From NCBI GenBank assembly GCA_016125285.1, contig WGMA01000014.1, positions 52,722 to 116,721 of the forward strand: a stretch of 64,000 nt of DNA. The letters are read 5' to 3'. The position numbers and the translations under genes were made by a program. The notes beneath the pieces were generated by a model. That model worked only from the letters and a program-made list of their open reading frames with translations, did not search any database and was not told where the DNA came from. This DNA is from Phycisphaera sp. Lineage in GTDB: Bacteria; Planctomycetota; Phycisphaerae; Phycisphaerales; Zrk34. Positions 26,177 through 35,746 of this stretch are shown here, one piece after another; within the stretch, counting starts at the first letter, position 1; every line of letters starts with the position of its first letter.

Positions 26177-26240
26177 GAACGTGCTCCAGTGGGGGATGTG
26201 GTTCGTGCCGTGCATTGTATCCGAGGCACAGGGACCGGCG

Positions 26241-26657
26241 TCAATCGCGATCTTTGGCCGCGGTCGGCGTCGCGTTCACTGCGCAGCCGCCGTCGTCGCA
26301 CCGCCGCCGGACCAGCCGCGGGCGGATCTGCGCCGCCCACACGTCGTACGCCCGGTCGCTGAACCACCGCAGCACCGGCCAGCCCGTCGGCGCCCACACC
26401 CAGCCGAGGCCGATCGCCCGGTACGCCCGCCGCACGACCTCCATGCCGGTGACGACCGACCCGTCGGGCAGCACGCCGTGCAACACCGCCCGAACACGCT
26501 CGGCCGTCAGCCCGTAACGCCCGGCGTCAAAACCGGCCGCGGCGATGTCCTCGAAATCGATCTGCTGACGCGTGTCGCGCCGGCGCAGCATGTCCACCTC
26601 GCGCCGACACGCGGGGCACTCGCCGTCGTACAGCATTCGGATCTGCCAGTCCGCCAT
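26241..26657 (-). CDS. DCC-family thiol-disulfide oxidoreductase-like protein (DUF393)
   Basis: A 138-residue protein with the family signature LYDGECPACRREVDML near the N terminus, followed by IDFEDIAAAGFD and a C-terminal region with paired Trp residues (WVWAPTGWPVLRW). DCC proteins have a thioredoxin-like fold with a CxxC pair; their role is unclear. The ATG at 26657 (MADWQIRMLYDG) is preferred; the upstream in-frame extension is basic and unlike the family. The C terminus has an extra Cys-containing segment (RRCDDGGCAV). Confidence 0.83.
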   Translation of the reverse strand: MADWQIRMLYDGECPACRREVDMLRRRDTRQQIDFEDIAAAGFDAGRYGLTAERVRAVLHGVLPDGSVVTGMEVVRRAYRAIGLGWVWAPTGWPVLRWFSDRAYDVWAAQIRPRLVRRRCDDGGCAVNATPTAAKDRD

Positions 26658-26852
26658 ACACCTTACGATGCGGCCCGCGCGGCGGGGTTTCACGGTAGCC
26701 TGGATGCAACGCATCCCGGGCCGTCGGGCCGTGACGATCATGTCGTGCCGCACGAGGGTGCGCTGCGACGAAGTTCAACGGCACAGCGGACCGGGACGAA
26801 GTCTCGTCCCGGCTATTAGGCGCCACGTGTACCGGCTACACTGCCCAGCCTG

Positions 26853-27803
26853 ATGTTCGAGCAGATGTCCACCATCCTGGTGACGGTGCTGACGATGGTC
26901 GCGCTGGGCGCGGTGGCGCAGTGGCGGCTCAAGCTCAACCTGCAGTCGCTCGTCAAGCTCAACCTCTACGTGTTCGTCCCGGCGTTCCTGTACGTGCGCG
27001 TCAGCGCGTCGAGCCTGTCGTGGTGGGACATCGGCGGCATCGGGTTCGCCGTGCTCGCGCCGATGCTGCTGATGGGCGTGGCGATGTACGTCGGCATGAA
27101 GAGGTTCGGTGCGACCGGGCCGGCGATCGCCGCGACGGTGGTCGGCGGTCTGGCGTTCAACGCGGGCAACTTCGGCATCCCCGTCGCGGAGCTCGCGTTC
27201 GGCAAGGCGGGCGGATCGGTCCAGGCGCTGGTCGTGATGTTCGTCAACACGTCGATCTTCTTCATCGGCTACGGCGTGCTGGCGATGGCGGCGGGCGGCG
27301 GGTGGAAGTCGATCCTCGGGTATTTCCGCCTGCCGATGATCTACGTGATCGCCGCGGCGCTGATCGTGCGCGAGATCAACGCGTCGATGGGTCTGCCGGT
27401 CGGCGAGACGATCCTGCCGATGTGGCTGGACAAGGCCGTGCATCAGGTCGCGGCGGGCATGGTGCCGATCGCGCTGATCACGCTGGGGGCGCAGCTGGTG
27501 GCGCGGGCGCGCTGGCCGCGCTGGTCGCTGATCGGGCCGGTGATGCTGATCAAGCTCGCGGCGTTGCCCGCGGCGACGGCGCTGACGGTGTGGGCGATGG
27601 GGCTGTGGCCGTGGCCGGGCGCGCAGCTGATCCTCGCGGCGGCGGGGCCCACGGCGGTCAACACGCTGCTGCTGACCGTCGAGCTGGACGGCGACGCGGA
27701 CACCGCGGCGGACTGCGTGTTCTGGACGACGCTGGCGTGCGCGGTGACGGTGACGGTGACGCTGGCGATCCTGGTCGCGCTGGGCGGCGGGCCGCCGACA
27801 TAA
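26853..27803 (+). CDS. AEC (auxin efflux carrier) family transporter
   Basis: A 316-residue membrane protein with about ten hydrophobic segments. Family features include LVKLNLYVFVPAFL near residue 35 and GLAFNAGNFGIPVAELAFG in the fourth or fifth helix, the conserved Asn/Gly/Pro loop of AEC transporters. Bacterial members move organic acids such as malate. The substrate here cannot be told. The gene stands alone; gcvT follows 167 bases later beyond a repeat. Confidence 0.88.
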   Translation: MFEQMSTILVTVLTMVALGAVAQWRLKLNLQSLVKLNLYVFVPAFLYVRVSASSLSWWDIGGIGFAVLAPMLLMGVAMYVGMKRFGATGPAIAATVVGGLAFNAGNFGIPVAELAFGKAGGSVQALVVMFVNTSIFFIGYGVLAMAAGGGWKSILGYFRLPMIYVIAAALIVREINASMGLPVGETILPMWLDKAVHQVAAGMVPIALITLGAQLVARARWPRWSLIGPVMLIKLAALPAATALTVWAMGLWPWPGAQLILAAAGPTAVNTLLLTVELDGDADTAADCVFWTTLACAVTVTVTLAILVALGGGPPT

Positions 27804-27824
27804 GCGTTGGCATCTCGGTATGCC

Positions 27825-27897
27825 GATGCTGGATCCCGGATGCTGGATCGCTCGGCGCGTTCGGGCATCCAGGATGCGGCGTCGAGCATCCAGCATC
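27825..27897. repeat. GATGCTG-family heptamer repeat
   Basis: GATGCTG, GATCCCG, GATGCTG, GATCGCT follow each other in 7-bp register from 27825. Complementary CATCCAG/CAGCATC units occur at about 27866-27897. The pair can fold into a long imperfect hairpin between the AEC transporter and gcvT. Confidence 0.7.
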
Positions 27898-27970
27898 TTT
27901 GTCGCCCGACTTGCAACCACCGCCCGGATATGTGACAACAACGGCCCAAAACTCACGGAAGGAACGCCGC

Positions 27971-29086
27971 GTGAACAAGACCCCGTTTCATCAGTACCAC
28001 CTCGAGCACGGCGCCAAGATGGTCGACTTCGCCGGGTGGGACATGCCGCTGCACTACGGCTCGATCATCGACGAGCACAACGCCGTGCGCACCAGCGGTG
28101 GCCTGTTCGACGTCTCGCACATGGGCCGGGTGAAGTTCACCGGCCGCGCCGCGCGCCGGTTCCTCGAACGCGTCTGCACGCGCCACGTCTCGCCGATGAA
28201 GGTCGGCACGTGCCGCTACGGTCTGGTGTGCAACGAGAGGGGCGGCGTGAAGGACGACGTGATCATCTACCGCTTCGACGACCACTGGCTGATGGTCTGC
28301 AACGCGTCGAACCGCGAGAAGCTGCTGGCGCACTTCGACGACGTGAAGGGCGACCTGAACGTGAAGATCGAGGACCGCACGTCGAAGGACGCGATGGTCG
28401 CGCTGCAGGGCCCGCGCATCATGGAGATGATCGGCAAGTTCTCCAAGGAGATCCCGACGCTCAAGCGGTACAGCTTCGCGATCAAGAACATGCTCGTGCT
28501 GAAGATGATCGTGTCGCGCACGGGGTACACCGGCGAGGACGGCGTCGAGGTGATCCTCCCGGCGATGATGTCCGGCATGGCGGTGAAGCTGCTGCTGGGC
28601 AAGAAGGACGACGACGAGAAGATCGACGTCGTGCCCGCGGGCCTCGGCTGCCGCGACACGCTGCGCATGGAGGCGGGCATGCCGCTGTATGGCCACGAGC
28701 TGAGCGAGGAGATCGACCCGCTCTCGGCGGGGCTGAACTTCGCGGTGTCGCTCGACAAGGATCAGGACGATCAGTACGGCGAGCCCGAGCCGTTCATCGG
28801 CATGGACGCGCTGAAGAAGATCGCGGCGGAGGGCGTGAAGCGCAAGCTCATCGGCCTGAAGCTCGACGGCAAGCGCACGCCGCGGCAGCACATGGTTGTC
28901 AAGGCGGGCGACAACGCGGTGGGCGAGATCACCAGCGGCTGCCTGTCGCCGACGCTCGGGTACCCGATCGCGATGGCGTACGTGGACGCGGCGCACGGCG
29001 CGGTCGGCTCGACGCTGGCGATCGACTTCGGCCGCGCAACGCAGGACGCGGAAGTGGTGGCGTTGCCGTTCTACAAGAAGAGCTGA
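27971..29086 (+). CDS. gcvT: Glycine cleavage system aminomethyltransferase (T protein)
   Basis: GcvT transfers the methylene group from the aminomethyl-lipoyl H protein to tetrahydrofolate, releasing ammonia. The 371-residue protein has typical motifs: HGAKMVDFAGWDMPLHYGS near the start, FDVSHMGRV, SRTGYTGEDGVEV, and LGCRDTLRMEAGMPLYGHEL. Length matches the family. The GTG at 27971 (VNKTPFHQYH) is preceded by AAGGAAC, and upstream codons run into repeat DNA. The H and P proteins are not in the window. Confidence 0.95.
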   Translation: MNKTPFHQYHLEHGAKMVDFAGWDMPLHYGSIIDEHNAVRTSGGLFDVSHMGRVKFTGRAARRFLERVCTRHVSPMKVGTCRYGLVCNERGGVKDDVIIYRFDDHWLMVCNASNREKLLAHFDDVKGDLNVKIEDRTSKDAMVALQGPRIMEMIGKFSKEIPTLKRYSFAIKNMLVLKMIVSRTGYTGEDGVEVILPAMMSGMAVKLLLGKKDDDEKIDVVPAGLGCRDTLRMEAGMPLYGHELSEEIDPLSAGLNFAVSLDKDQDDQYGEPEPFIGMDALKKIAAEGVKRKLIGLKLDGKRTPRQHMVVKAGDNAVGEITSGCLSPTLGYPIAMAYVDAAHGAVGSTLAIDFGRATQDAEVVALPFYKKS

Positions 29087-29094
29087 CGGACGTA

Positions 29095-29174
29095 TTTTCC
29101 ATTTTCCATTTCAGCATGCGCGCGACGCGATGCGGCGATGGTCATTTCTGAAATGACAAATGGAAAATGGAAAA
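29095..29174. repeat. TTTTCCA-family inverted repeat between convergent genes
   Basis: A perfect 17-bp inverted repeat (29095-29111 and 29158-29174) is built of TTTTCCA/TGGAAAA units with 7-bp period. A second small hairpin (TCATTTCTGAAATGA) is nested near the right arm. The position between the converging gcvT and lipid-kinase-like genes suggests transcription termination in both directions. Confidence 0.75.
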
Positions 29175-29175
29175 T

Positions 29176-30087
29176 CTATTCTGGCACCACGACCGTCATC
29201 GCGCCGGGCACGACCTCGATGCGTGTGGGCGCGTAGCCCGCGCCTTCGCCGTCGATCTCCATCGGCACGTCGTTCTCGCAGCGGATGTCGATGACGCGGG
29301 AGCGGCCGACGTGCACATCCTTGCGTTTACGGTGGCGGTTGAGGATGACCGACATCGCGTAGCCGAGCAGCGGCAGCTTGCCGGGCTTTTCGAAGACGAT
29401 GTAGTCGAGCAGGCCGTCGCGGCAGTCGGCGTCGGTGACGAGCGGCAGGTTCATGCCGTACTGGCCCATGTTGAACACCATCACGAGCACGCCGTGCATG
29501 ATGCGGTCATCGGTGCGGACGATCATGACGGGGAACTCGTACTGCCACAGCGAGGCGAGCACGGGCTGGGTGTACGTGGACCGGCCGACGCGCTTGAGGT
29601 GCGTGCCGCGGTCGCGCCACAGCGCCAGGCGGTTGGCCACGTCGCCGTCGAACCCGGCGGAGGTGACGATCGTAAACAGTGTCCGGTCGGCGCGGCCGAG
29701 GTCGATCTGCGTCGTGTGACCCGCGGCGATCATCTCGACCATCGCCCGCGGATCGCTCGGCTGACGCAGTTCCTTGGCGAACAGGTTTTCGTTGCCGAGC
29801 GGAAACATCGCGATCGGCAGCGCGGTCTGGCGGTTGATCACGCCGTTGAGCGTGCCGTCGCCGCCCGCCGACACGAGGCAGCGGCACGACGCGGTGAAGG
29901 CCGGGTCGTCGGTGAGGTGCGCCAGCTCGGCCTGGTCCCAGATCGGGCGTGGCTCGAAGCCGGCGTCGCGCAGCGCGTCGACCAGCGCCGCGACGCGCTG
30001 CTTGTTCGCCTTCGCGCCGCTGTAGGGGTTCGCCGCCACCGCGACCACACGCCGATCCGCGCTCATCGTGTCGTTCGTCTGGATCAT
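29176..30087 (-). CDS. Diacylglycerol/sphingosine kinase-family protein
   Basis: A 303-residue protein of the DAGK catalytic family. It has the opening NPYSGAKANK, the nucleotide motif SAGGDGTLNGV, PLGNENLFAKEL and late IDGEG. Members phosphorylate lipids such as diacylglycerol; the substrate is unknown. Two starts are possible, ATG 30087 (MIQTNDT) and ATG 30066 (MSADRRVV), neither with a clear ribosome site; I give the longer. The divergent sulfatase gene starts about 180 bases away. Confidence 0.85.
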   Translation of the reverse strand: MIQTNDTMSADRRVVAVAANPYSGAKANKQRVAALVDALRDAGFEPRPIWDQAELAHLTDDPAFTASCRCLVSAGGDGTLNGVINRQTALPIAMFPLGNENLFAKELRQPSDPRAMVEMIAAGHTTQIDLGRADRTLFTIVTSAGFDGDVANRLALWRDRGTHLKRVGRSTYTQPVLASLWQYEFPVMIVRTDDRIMHGVLVMVFNMGQYGMNLPLVTDADCRDGLLDYIVFEKPGKLPLLGYAMSVILNRHRKRKDVHVGRSRVIDIRCENDVPMEIDGEGAGYAPTRIEVVPGAMTVVVPE

Positions 30088-30268
30088 GACAGGCCAAGAG
30101 CATACGCTGTGTCGACCGTCTTGTGTCGGCCCGCGTGTGCGTTTTTCGTGCGTCGGCAGGGCGGGTGTGCGACCGACGCGCGGCGAGAAATTCCGGGCCG
30201 ACCGCGGCGGATCACGCGGTTTCCCGCAGATAATCAGCGAGGCACGGCTCCAACCCACCGAGATCATC

Positions 30269-31735
30269 ATGCTGAAGAATGTGTGCTTGTTCGTCTGTGT
30301 CGGCGCGCTTGTCGTAATCGTAGCCGGGCCGCGTGTCGCGCACGCGGCGGATCAGCCGAACATCGTGATCCTGCTCGCCGATGACCTGGGCTACGGCGAG
30401 ACGACCGCGCAGGGCGCGGCGACGGACGTGCCGACGCCGCACATCGACTCGATCGCGCGCGACGGCGTGCGGTTCACGCAGGGGTACGTCTCGGCGTCGT
30501 ACTGCAGCGCGAGCCGCGCGGGCCTGTTGACCGGGCGTATCCAGACGCGCTTCGGCCACGAGTTCAATCCGACCGGCGCGAAGAACGAGCTGCCCGGCTA
30601 CGGCCTGCCGCCCGACGAGCAGACGCTCGCGGATCTGCTGCACGATGCGGGGTACACGACCGGGCTGGTCGGCAAGTGGCATGTCGGCGGCGCCGCGCCG
30701 TATCACCCGCAGCGGCGCGGGTTCGACGAGTTCTACGGCTTCATGCACGAGGGCCACTACTTCGCGCCCGAGCCGTGGAAGAAGGGCGTCACGACGTTCC
30801 TGCGCCGACGCACGCTGCCCGGCGGCGGCGCTGACGACGTGGATCGCTGGACGAGCCCCGACGGCAAGCTGATCTACTCGACGGCGATGCACCACGACGA
30901 GCCGGACTACGACGCGAACAACCCGATCGTCCGCGCCGGGCGACCGGTCGACGAGCCGCTGTATCTCACCGACGCGCTGACACGCGAGGCGGTCGACTTC
31001 ATCGAGCGCACGAAGGGTCGGCCGTTCTTCCTGATGGTGGCGTACAACGCGGTGCATTCGCCGATGCAGGGCGCCGACGCGTACATGAAGAAGTTCGCGC
31101 ACATCGAGGACGCCCAGCGGCGGATCTTCGCGGCGATGCTGGCGAACCTCGACGACTCGGTCGGCGCGGTGCTGGGCAAGCTGCGTGACGAGGGCCTGGA
31201 GAAGGACACGCTGGTGATCTTCCTGTCGGACAACGGGGGGCCGACGCGTGAGCTGACGTCGTCGAACGCGCCGCTGCGTGGCGAGAAGAGCAGCGTGTAC
31301 GAGGGCGGCACGCGCGTGCCGTTCATGATGCGGTGGTCGGGCGTGCTGCCGAAGGGCCTGACGTACGACAAGCCGGTGGTCTCGCTGGACGTGCTGCCGA
31401 CCGCGGCGGCGATCAGTGGCGCGCGCCTGCCGAAGAAGCCGATCGACGGCGTGAACCTGATGCCGTTCCTGCTCGGCGAGAAGGGCGACGACGCGCGGCC
31501 CCACGATGTGTTCTTCTGGCGTCAGGGCACGCGCACGGCCGTGCGCGTCGGCGACTGGAAGCTGCTGCGCAATCCCGATTGGGGTGAGAAGAGCACCGAC
31601 TGGGAGCTCTACGATCTGGCGACCGATGTGAGTGAGACCACGGACCTGTCGAAGTCCGAGCCGGGCAAGGTCGCGGAGCTGGAAAAGGTGTGGACGGAGA
31701 TGAACGGGCAGATGATCGAGGCGCTGTTCCGGTGA
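30269..31735 (+). CDS. Secreted arylsulfatase (type I, formylglycine-dependent)
   Basis: The 488-residue protein has a signal peptide ending in AHAA near residue 27. The alkaline-phosphatase-like domain begins with NIVILLADDLGYGE, where Asp residues bind calcium. The active-site motif is Cys79-S-A-S-R83, whose Cys is converted to formylglycine. LVGKWHVGG and FLSDNGGPT are further metal and substrate motifs. It hydrolyses a sulfate ester, probably on a polysaccharide, outside the cytoplasm. It is the first of three tandem sulfatases and differs in subfamily from the next two. No formylglycine-generating enzyme is in the window. Confidence 0.92.
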   Translation: MLKNVCLFVCVGALVVIVAGPRVAHAADQPNIVILLADDLGYGETTAQGAATDVPTPHIDSIARDGVRFTQGYVSASYCSASRAGLLTGRIQTRFGHEFNPTGAKNELPGYGLPPDEQTLADLLHDAGYTTGLVGKWHVGGAAPYHPQRRGFDEFYGFMHEGHYFAPEPWKKGVTTFLRRRTLPGGGADDVDRWTSPDGKLIYSTAMHHDEPDYDANNPIVRAGRPVDEPLYLTDALTREAVDFIERTKGRPFFLMVAYNAVHSPMQGADAYMKKFAHIEDAQRRIFAAMLANLDDSVGAVLGKLRDEGLEKDTLVIFLSDNGGPTRELTSSNAPLRGEKSSVYEGGTRVPFMMRWSGVLPKGLTYDKPVVSLDVLPTAAAISGARLPKKPIDGVNLMPFLLGEKGDDARPHDVFFWRQGTRTAVRVGDWKLLRNPDWGEKSTDWELYDLATDVSETTDLSKSEPGKVAELEKVWTEMNGQMIEALFR

Positions 31736-31796
31736 AATAATCGCCGGTCTGACGCGTTGTTCCGTGGAATCTCCCGCCTGATCACAAGGACTCGGC

Positions 31797-33257
31797 ATGC
31801 ACAACCCGCGACGTTTGTCTGTTTGTCTCCGCGCGTGCGTGGTGATTGCATCGTTGGTTGTCGTGTCTAACGTTGCTAGGCCGCGAGCGGCTGTGGCGGC
31901 GGACAAGCCCGACGTGCTGTTCATCGCGATCGACGATCTGAACGACTGGATCGGCTGCCTCGGCGGGCACCCGCAGGCGAAGACGCCCAACATCGATCGG
32001 CTGGCGTCGCGCGGCGTGCTGTTCACCAACGCCTACTGCCAGGCGCCGATCTGCAATCCGTCACGCATGAGCTTCATGACGGGGATGCGGCCGAGCACGA
32101 CGGGCATGTACCTGCTGGGGCCGACCAATCGCAAGGTGTCGCCGGTGCTGCGCGATCACAAGTCGATGCCGGAGTGGTTCGCGGACAACGGGTACGACAC
32201 GGTGGGCTGCGGCAAGATCTGGCACGGCGGGGCGAACAAGGACACGTTCCAGAAGTACGGCCCGGACGGCGGCGCGGGACCGCTGCCGAAGAAGAAGATC
32301 GCGTACCCGATGGGCGTGAAGCTGTGGGACTGGGGCGTGTTCCCCGAGCGCGACGATCAGATGCCGGACTACGAGACGGCGTCGTGGGCGATCGATCGGT
32401 TGAACGAGCCGCGCGACAAGCCGTTGTTTCTCGCGGTGGGCATGCATCGTCCGCACGTGCCGCTGTTCGTGCCGCAGAAGTGGTTCGACCTGTACCCGCT
32501 CGACACGCTGAAGCTGCCGGAGACGCTCGACAACGATACCGACGACGTGTCGGAATACGCGTTGAAGCTGACGTACAGCGCGCTGGCGCCGCGGCAGAGC
32601 TGGATGGTCGAGCACGGGCAGGTCGACGACGCGGTGCGGGCGTACCTGGCGTGCATCTCGTTCGTCGATGCGCAGGTGGGGCGGGTGCTGGACGCGCTGG
32701 ACAAGTCGCCGCACGCGAACAACACGGTGATCGTGCTGCTGTCGGACCACGGGTTCGCGCTCAGCGAGAAGCAGCGTTGGGCGAAGCGCGCGTTGTGGGA
32801 CCGCGAGACGAAGGTGCCGCTGATCGTGGCCGGGCCGGGCATCGACGGCCCGCGCACGTGCAAGCGCACGGTGGGGCTGATCGACATCTACCCGACGCTC
32901 GTCGAGTTGTGCGGGCTGCCCGCGTATGACGAGCTCGAGGGGCGCAGCCTCAAGCCGCTGCTGTGGGACACCGAGCACGCCTGGCCGTACCCGGCGTTGA
33001 CGACGTTCCACTACGACAACCACGCGATCCGCACGGAGCGGTGGCGGTACATCCGCTACCACGATGGCACGCAGGAGCTGTACGACCACGACAGCGACCC
33101 GAACGAGTGGCACAACCTCGCGGGCGAGGCGAAGTACGCCGACGTGATCAAGGACCTGGCGCAGTACCTGCCGCGTGTCAACGCCGAGGCCGTGCCGCAC
33201 AGTTCGGGCCTCGGGTCACGCGAGGAAGACCGGGCGCTGTTCAACGTGGACAATTAA
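31797..33257 (+). CDS. Secreted sulfatase, iduronate-2-sulfatase-like
   Basis: The 486-residue protein has a signal peptide (to about residue 35, AAVAA) and a sulfatase domain starting DVLFIAIDDLNDWIG. The active-site motif is Cys86-N-P-S-R90, within ICNPSRMSFMTGMRPS. The DDLNDW and KIWHGG motifs resemble iduronate-2-sulfatase-type enzymes of planctomycetes. It starts 61 bases after the previous sulfatase and ends 15 bases before the next, so the three are probably one transcript. Its close similarity in layout to the following gene suggests an old duplication. Confidence 0.92.
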   Translation: MHNPRRLSVCLRACVVIASLVVVSNVARPRAAVAADKPDVLFIAIDDLNDWIGCLGGHPQAKTPNIDRLASRGVLFTNAYCQAPICNPSRMSFMTGMRPSTTGMYLLGPTNRKVSPVLRDHKSMPEWFADNGYDTVGCGKIWHGGANKDTFQKYGPDGGAGPLPKKKIAYPMGVKLWDWGVFPERDDQMPDYETASWAIDRLNEPRDKPLFLAVGMHRPHVPLFVPQKWFDLYPLDTLKLPETLDNDTDDVSEYALKLTYSALAPRQSWMVEHGQVDDAVRAYLACISFVDAQVGRVLDALDKSPHANNTVIVLLSDHGFALSEKQRWAKRALWDRETKVPLIVAGPGIDGPRTCKRTVGLIDIYPTLVELCGLPAYDELEGRSLKPLLWDTEHAWPYPALTTFHYDNHAIRTERWRYIRYHDGTQELYDHDSDPNEWHNLAGEAKYADVIKDLAQYLPRVNAEAVPHSSGLGSREEDRALFNVDN

Positions 33258-33272
33258 CAGAGAGTGATCGAT

Positions 33273-34727
33273 ATGAAGCGATCGATGCGCGTTGCGGTGT
33301 TCGTGATCCTGTTTGGCGTCATGACGTGTGCGCTGGTGGCGAAGCCGCGCGCGGCGTGCGCGGCGGAAAAGCCCGACGTGCTGTTCATCGCGGTCGACGA
33401 CCTGAACGACTGGGTCAGCGCGCTGGGCGGCAACCCGCAGTGTCACACGCCGAACATCGACCGCCTCGTGGCGCGCGGCGTGCTGTTCACCAACGCCCAC
33501 TGCGCCGCGCCCGCGTGCAACCCTTCGCGCGCCGCGCTGATGACCGGCATCCGCCCGTCGACGTCCGGCGTGTATCACAACCCGCAGCCCTGGCGTCAGT
33601 CGCCCGTGCTCAAGGACGCGGTGACCCTCACGCAGCACTTCATGCAGCACGGCTACACGGCGATCGGTTCGGGCAAGATCTTTCACGGCGCGTATCCGGA
33701 TCCGGAGTCGTGGGACGAGTACTGGCCGAGCAAGACCCAGACGCGTCCGGACGACCCGCATCCGGAAGAGAAGTCGGTCAGCGGCCTCAACAAGGGGCAC
33801 TTCGACTGGGGGCCGGTCGACGCGACCGACGAGGTGATGGGCGACGCGCAGGTGGTCGATTGGGTGATTGAGCAACTGGGCGCCAAGCACGACAAGCCGA
33901 TGTTCCTGGCGTGCGGGATCTATAAGCCGCATCTGCCGTGGTACGTGCCGCAGAAGTACTTCGACCAATTCCCGGTGAGCGACGTCGCGACGCCCGAGGC
34001 GCCGGACGACGATTTGAACGACATTCCGAAGGCGGGCATCGCGATCGCCAAGCCGCAGGGCGACCACGCCGCGGTGCTCGAGCACGATCAGTGGAAGCAG
34101 GCGGTGCAGGGTTACCTCGCGGCGATCGCGTTCACCGACGGGCAGGTCGGCAGGCTCGTCGACGCGCTGGACAAGTCGCCGAATCGCGACAACACGATCG
34201 TGGTGTTCTGGACGGACCACGGCTGGCACCTCGGCGAAAAGCATCACTGGCGGAAGTTCACGCTGTGGGAGGAGGCGACGCGTGTGCCGCTGGCGATGAT
34301 CGTGCCGGGCGTGACGCGGCCGGGCGGGCGGTGCGACGCGCCGGTGAACCTGCTCGACATCTACCCGACGCTGCTGGACGTGTGCGACGTCGGTACGCGT
34401 GCGGAGCTGGAGGGCGTGTCGCTGCGGCCGCTGCTGGCGGACCCGAGCGCGAAGTGGGATCGGCCGACGGTCACGACGCACGGGCGGAACAACCACGCGG
34501 TGCGCGACACGCGGTTCCGCTACATCCGTTACGCCGACGGGTCCGAGGAGCTGTACGACCACGAGGCCGATCCGATGGAGTGGAAGAACCTGGCGGGCGA
34601 CGCGAAGTACGACGACGTGAAGGCGCGGCTCACCAAGTGGCTGCCGACGATGAACGCCGAAGACGCGCCGTACGAGCACAAGGGCAACGGCAAGGGCGAC
34701 GGGGACAGCAAGAAGAAAAAGAAGTAA
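33273..34727 (+). CDS. Secreted sulfatase, iduronate-2-sulfatase-like (third in tandem)
   Basis: The 484-residue protein has a signal peptide ending near AAC-AAEKP (residue 31) and a sulfatase domain with DVLFIAVDDLNDWVS. The active-site motif is Cys82-N-P-S-R86. KIFHGAYPDPESWDEYW and FWTDHGWHLGEK are family motifs. ATG 33273 follows GAGAG; GTG 33264 is an in-frame alternative. The C terminus is a basic, Lys-rich tail (GDSKKKKK). It shares many segments with the upstream sulfatase, including GVLFTNA and YDHE.DP.EW-type ends, and probably attacks a related sulfated sugar. Confidence 0.92.
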   Translation: MKRSMRVAVFVILFGVMTCALVAKPRAACAAEKPDVLFIAVDDLNDWVSALGGNPQCHTPNIDRLVARGVLFTNAHCAAPACNPSRAALMTGIRPSTSGVYHNPQPWRQSPVLKDAVTLTQHFMQHGYTAIGSGKIFHGAYPDPESWDEYWPSKTQTRPDDPHPEEKSVSGLNKGHFDWGPVDATDEVMGDAQVVDWVIEQLGAKHDKPMFLACGIYKPHLPWYVPQKYFDQFPVSDVATPEAPDDDLNDIPKAGIAIAKPQGDHAAVLEHDQWKQAVQGYLAAIAFTDGQVGRLVDALDKSPNRDNTIVVFWTDHGWHLGEKHHWRKFTLWEEATRVPLAMIVPGVTRPGGRCDAPVNLLDIYPTLLDVCDVGTRAELEGVSLRPLLADPSAKWDRPTVTTHGRNNHAVRDTRFRYIRYADGSEELYDHEADPMEWKNLAGDAKYDDVKARLTKWLPTMNAEDAPYEHKGNGKGDGDSKKKKK

Positions 34728-34736
34728 CGCGGGGGA

Positions 34737-35669
34737 TCAGTCCGCGACGACCTTGGTGCCGCTGGGTTCCTCGGCGGACTCGGCGTCGCGCGATGGCTCG
34801 CGCGTGGGCGCCGCGGAGGTGGCCGACTTAGCGGTCGGCGTCGCGGCGCTGCGCTCCATGGTCTTGCGGCACCACCGCGCGTGGTTGCGGAAGCAGAAGC
34901 GGTAGAACCGCGGCGAGAGTGTCCACAGCACGATGCCGAGGTAACCGAGTAGGCTCGGCCAGATCTCGGGGTGCGGGCGACGCACGCATCTCAGCACGCG
35001 GCGGGCCACGTGCTCGGCGGACTGGATCATGAACTCCGGCGTGTTCTCGCTGATCGCGTCGGTGCCCGACTGCTCGGCGACCGACGCGAAGAACTCGGTG
35101 CGCGTGCCGACGGGGAACAGGGCCGAGACGTCGATGCCCTGCGGCTCGAGCTCGAGGGCGAGCGCCCCGGCGAGGTTGGACAGCGCGGCCTTGGTGGCGC
35201 TGTACGACGCGTAGTAGGGCAGGCCGATCTTCCCGACGATGCTCGTGCAGATGATGATGTGCCCCGCGCCCTGCTTACGCATGACCGGCCCGGCGGCGCG
35301 GATGCAGCGTGTGACGCCGAAGTAGTTGACGTCGAAGATGCGCCGCTCGGCGTCGGGGTCGGTGTCGACGACGGGCTCGAAGAACCCGTAGCCCGCGTTG
35401 GCGAACAGCACGTCGATCCGCCCGAAGCGTTCGACGCTCAGGTCGATCAGCCGCTGCACCTGCGCGTCGTCGGCCACGTCGGTCTCGACGGTCAGCGCTT
35501 CGCCGCCGAGTTCCTCGACGCGCCTGGCCACTGCGTCGAGCTTATCGACGCGGCGCGCGGCGAGCACGACCTTCATCCTGGCGCGACCGGCCTCGATGGC
35601 CGTCGCGGCGCCGATGCCGGACGATGCGCCGGTGATCACGATCACTCTGTTTTCCAGCCGTCTGGCCAT
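34737..35669 (-). CDS. Short-chain dehydrogenase/reductase
   Basis: A 310-residue SDR with the NAD(P) motif TGASSGIGAA at residues 14-23, NAGYG, and the catalytic tetrad members Ser in CTSIVG and YSATK. AARR after the second strand hints at NADPH. The C-terminal ~80 residues extend beyond the classical domain, with a hydrophobic stretch (PSLLGYLGIVLWTLSPRF) that may anchor it to the membrane and a Ser/Thr-rich tail. Convergent with the third sulfatase, nine bases apart. The substrate is unknown. Confidence 0.87.
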   Translation of the reverse strand: MARRLENRVIVITGASSGIGAATAIEAGRARMKVVLAARRVDKLDAVARRVEELGGEALTVETDVADDAQVQRLIDLSVERFGRIDVLFANAGYGFFEPVVDTDPDAERRIFDVNYFGVTRCIRAAGPVMRKQGAGHIIICTSIVGKIGLPYYASYSATKAALSNLAGALALELEPQGIDVSALFPVGTRTEFFASVAEQSGTDAISENTPEFMIQSAEHVARRVLRCVRRPHPEIWPSLLGYLGIVLWTLSPRFYRFCFRNHARWCRKTMERSAATPTAKSATSAAPTREPSRDAESAEEPSGTKVVAD

Positions 35670-35746
35670 GATCTGTACGCCTCAGTCGTGAGAGCCCCAT
35701 TGTACGGCGTCGGGCGCGATCCCGCGTGCCTGAATGTAACGGGCTG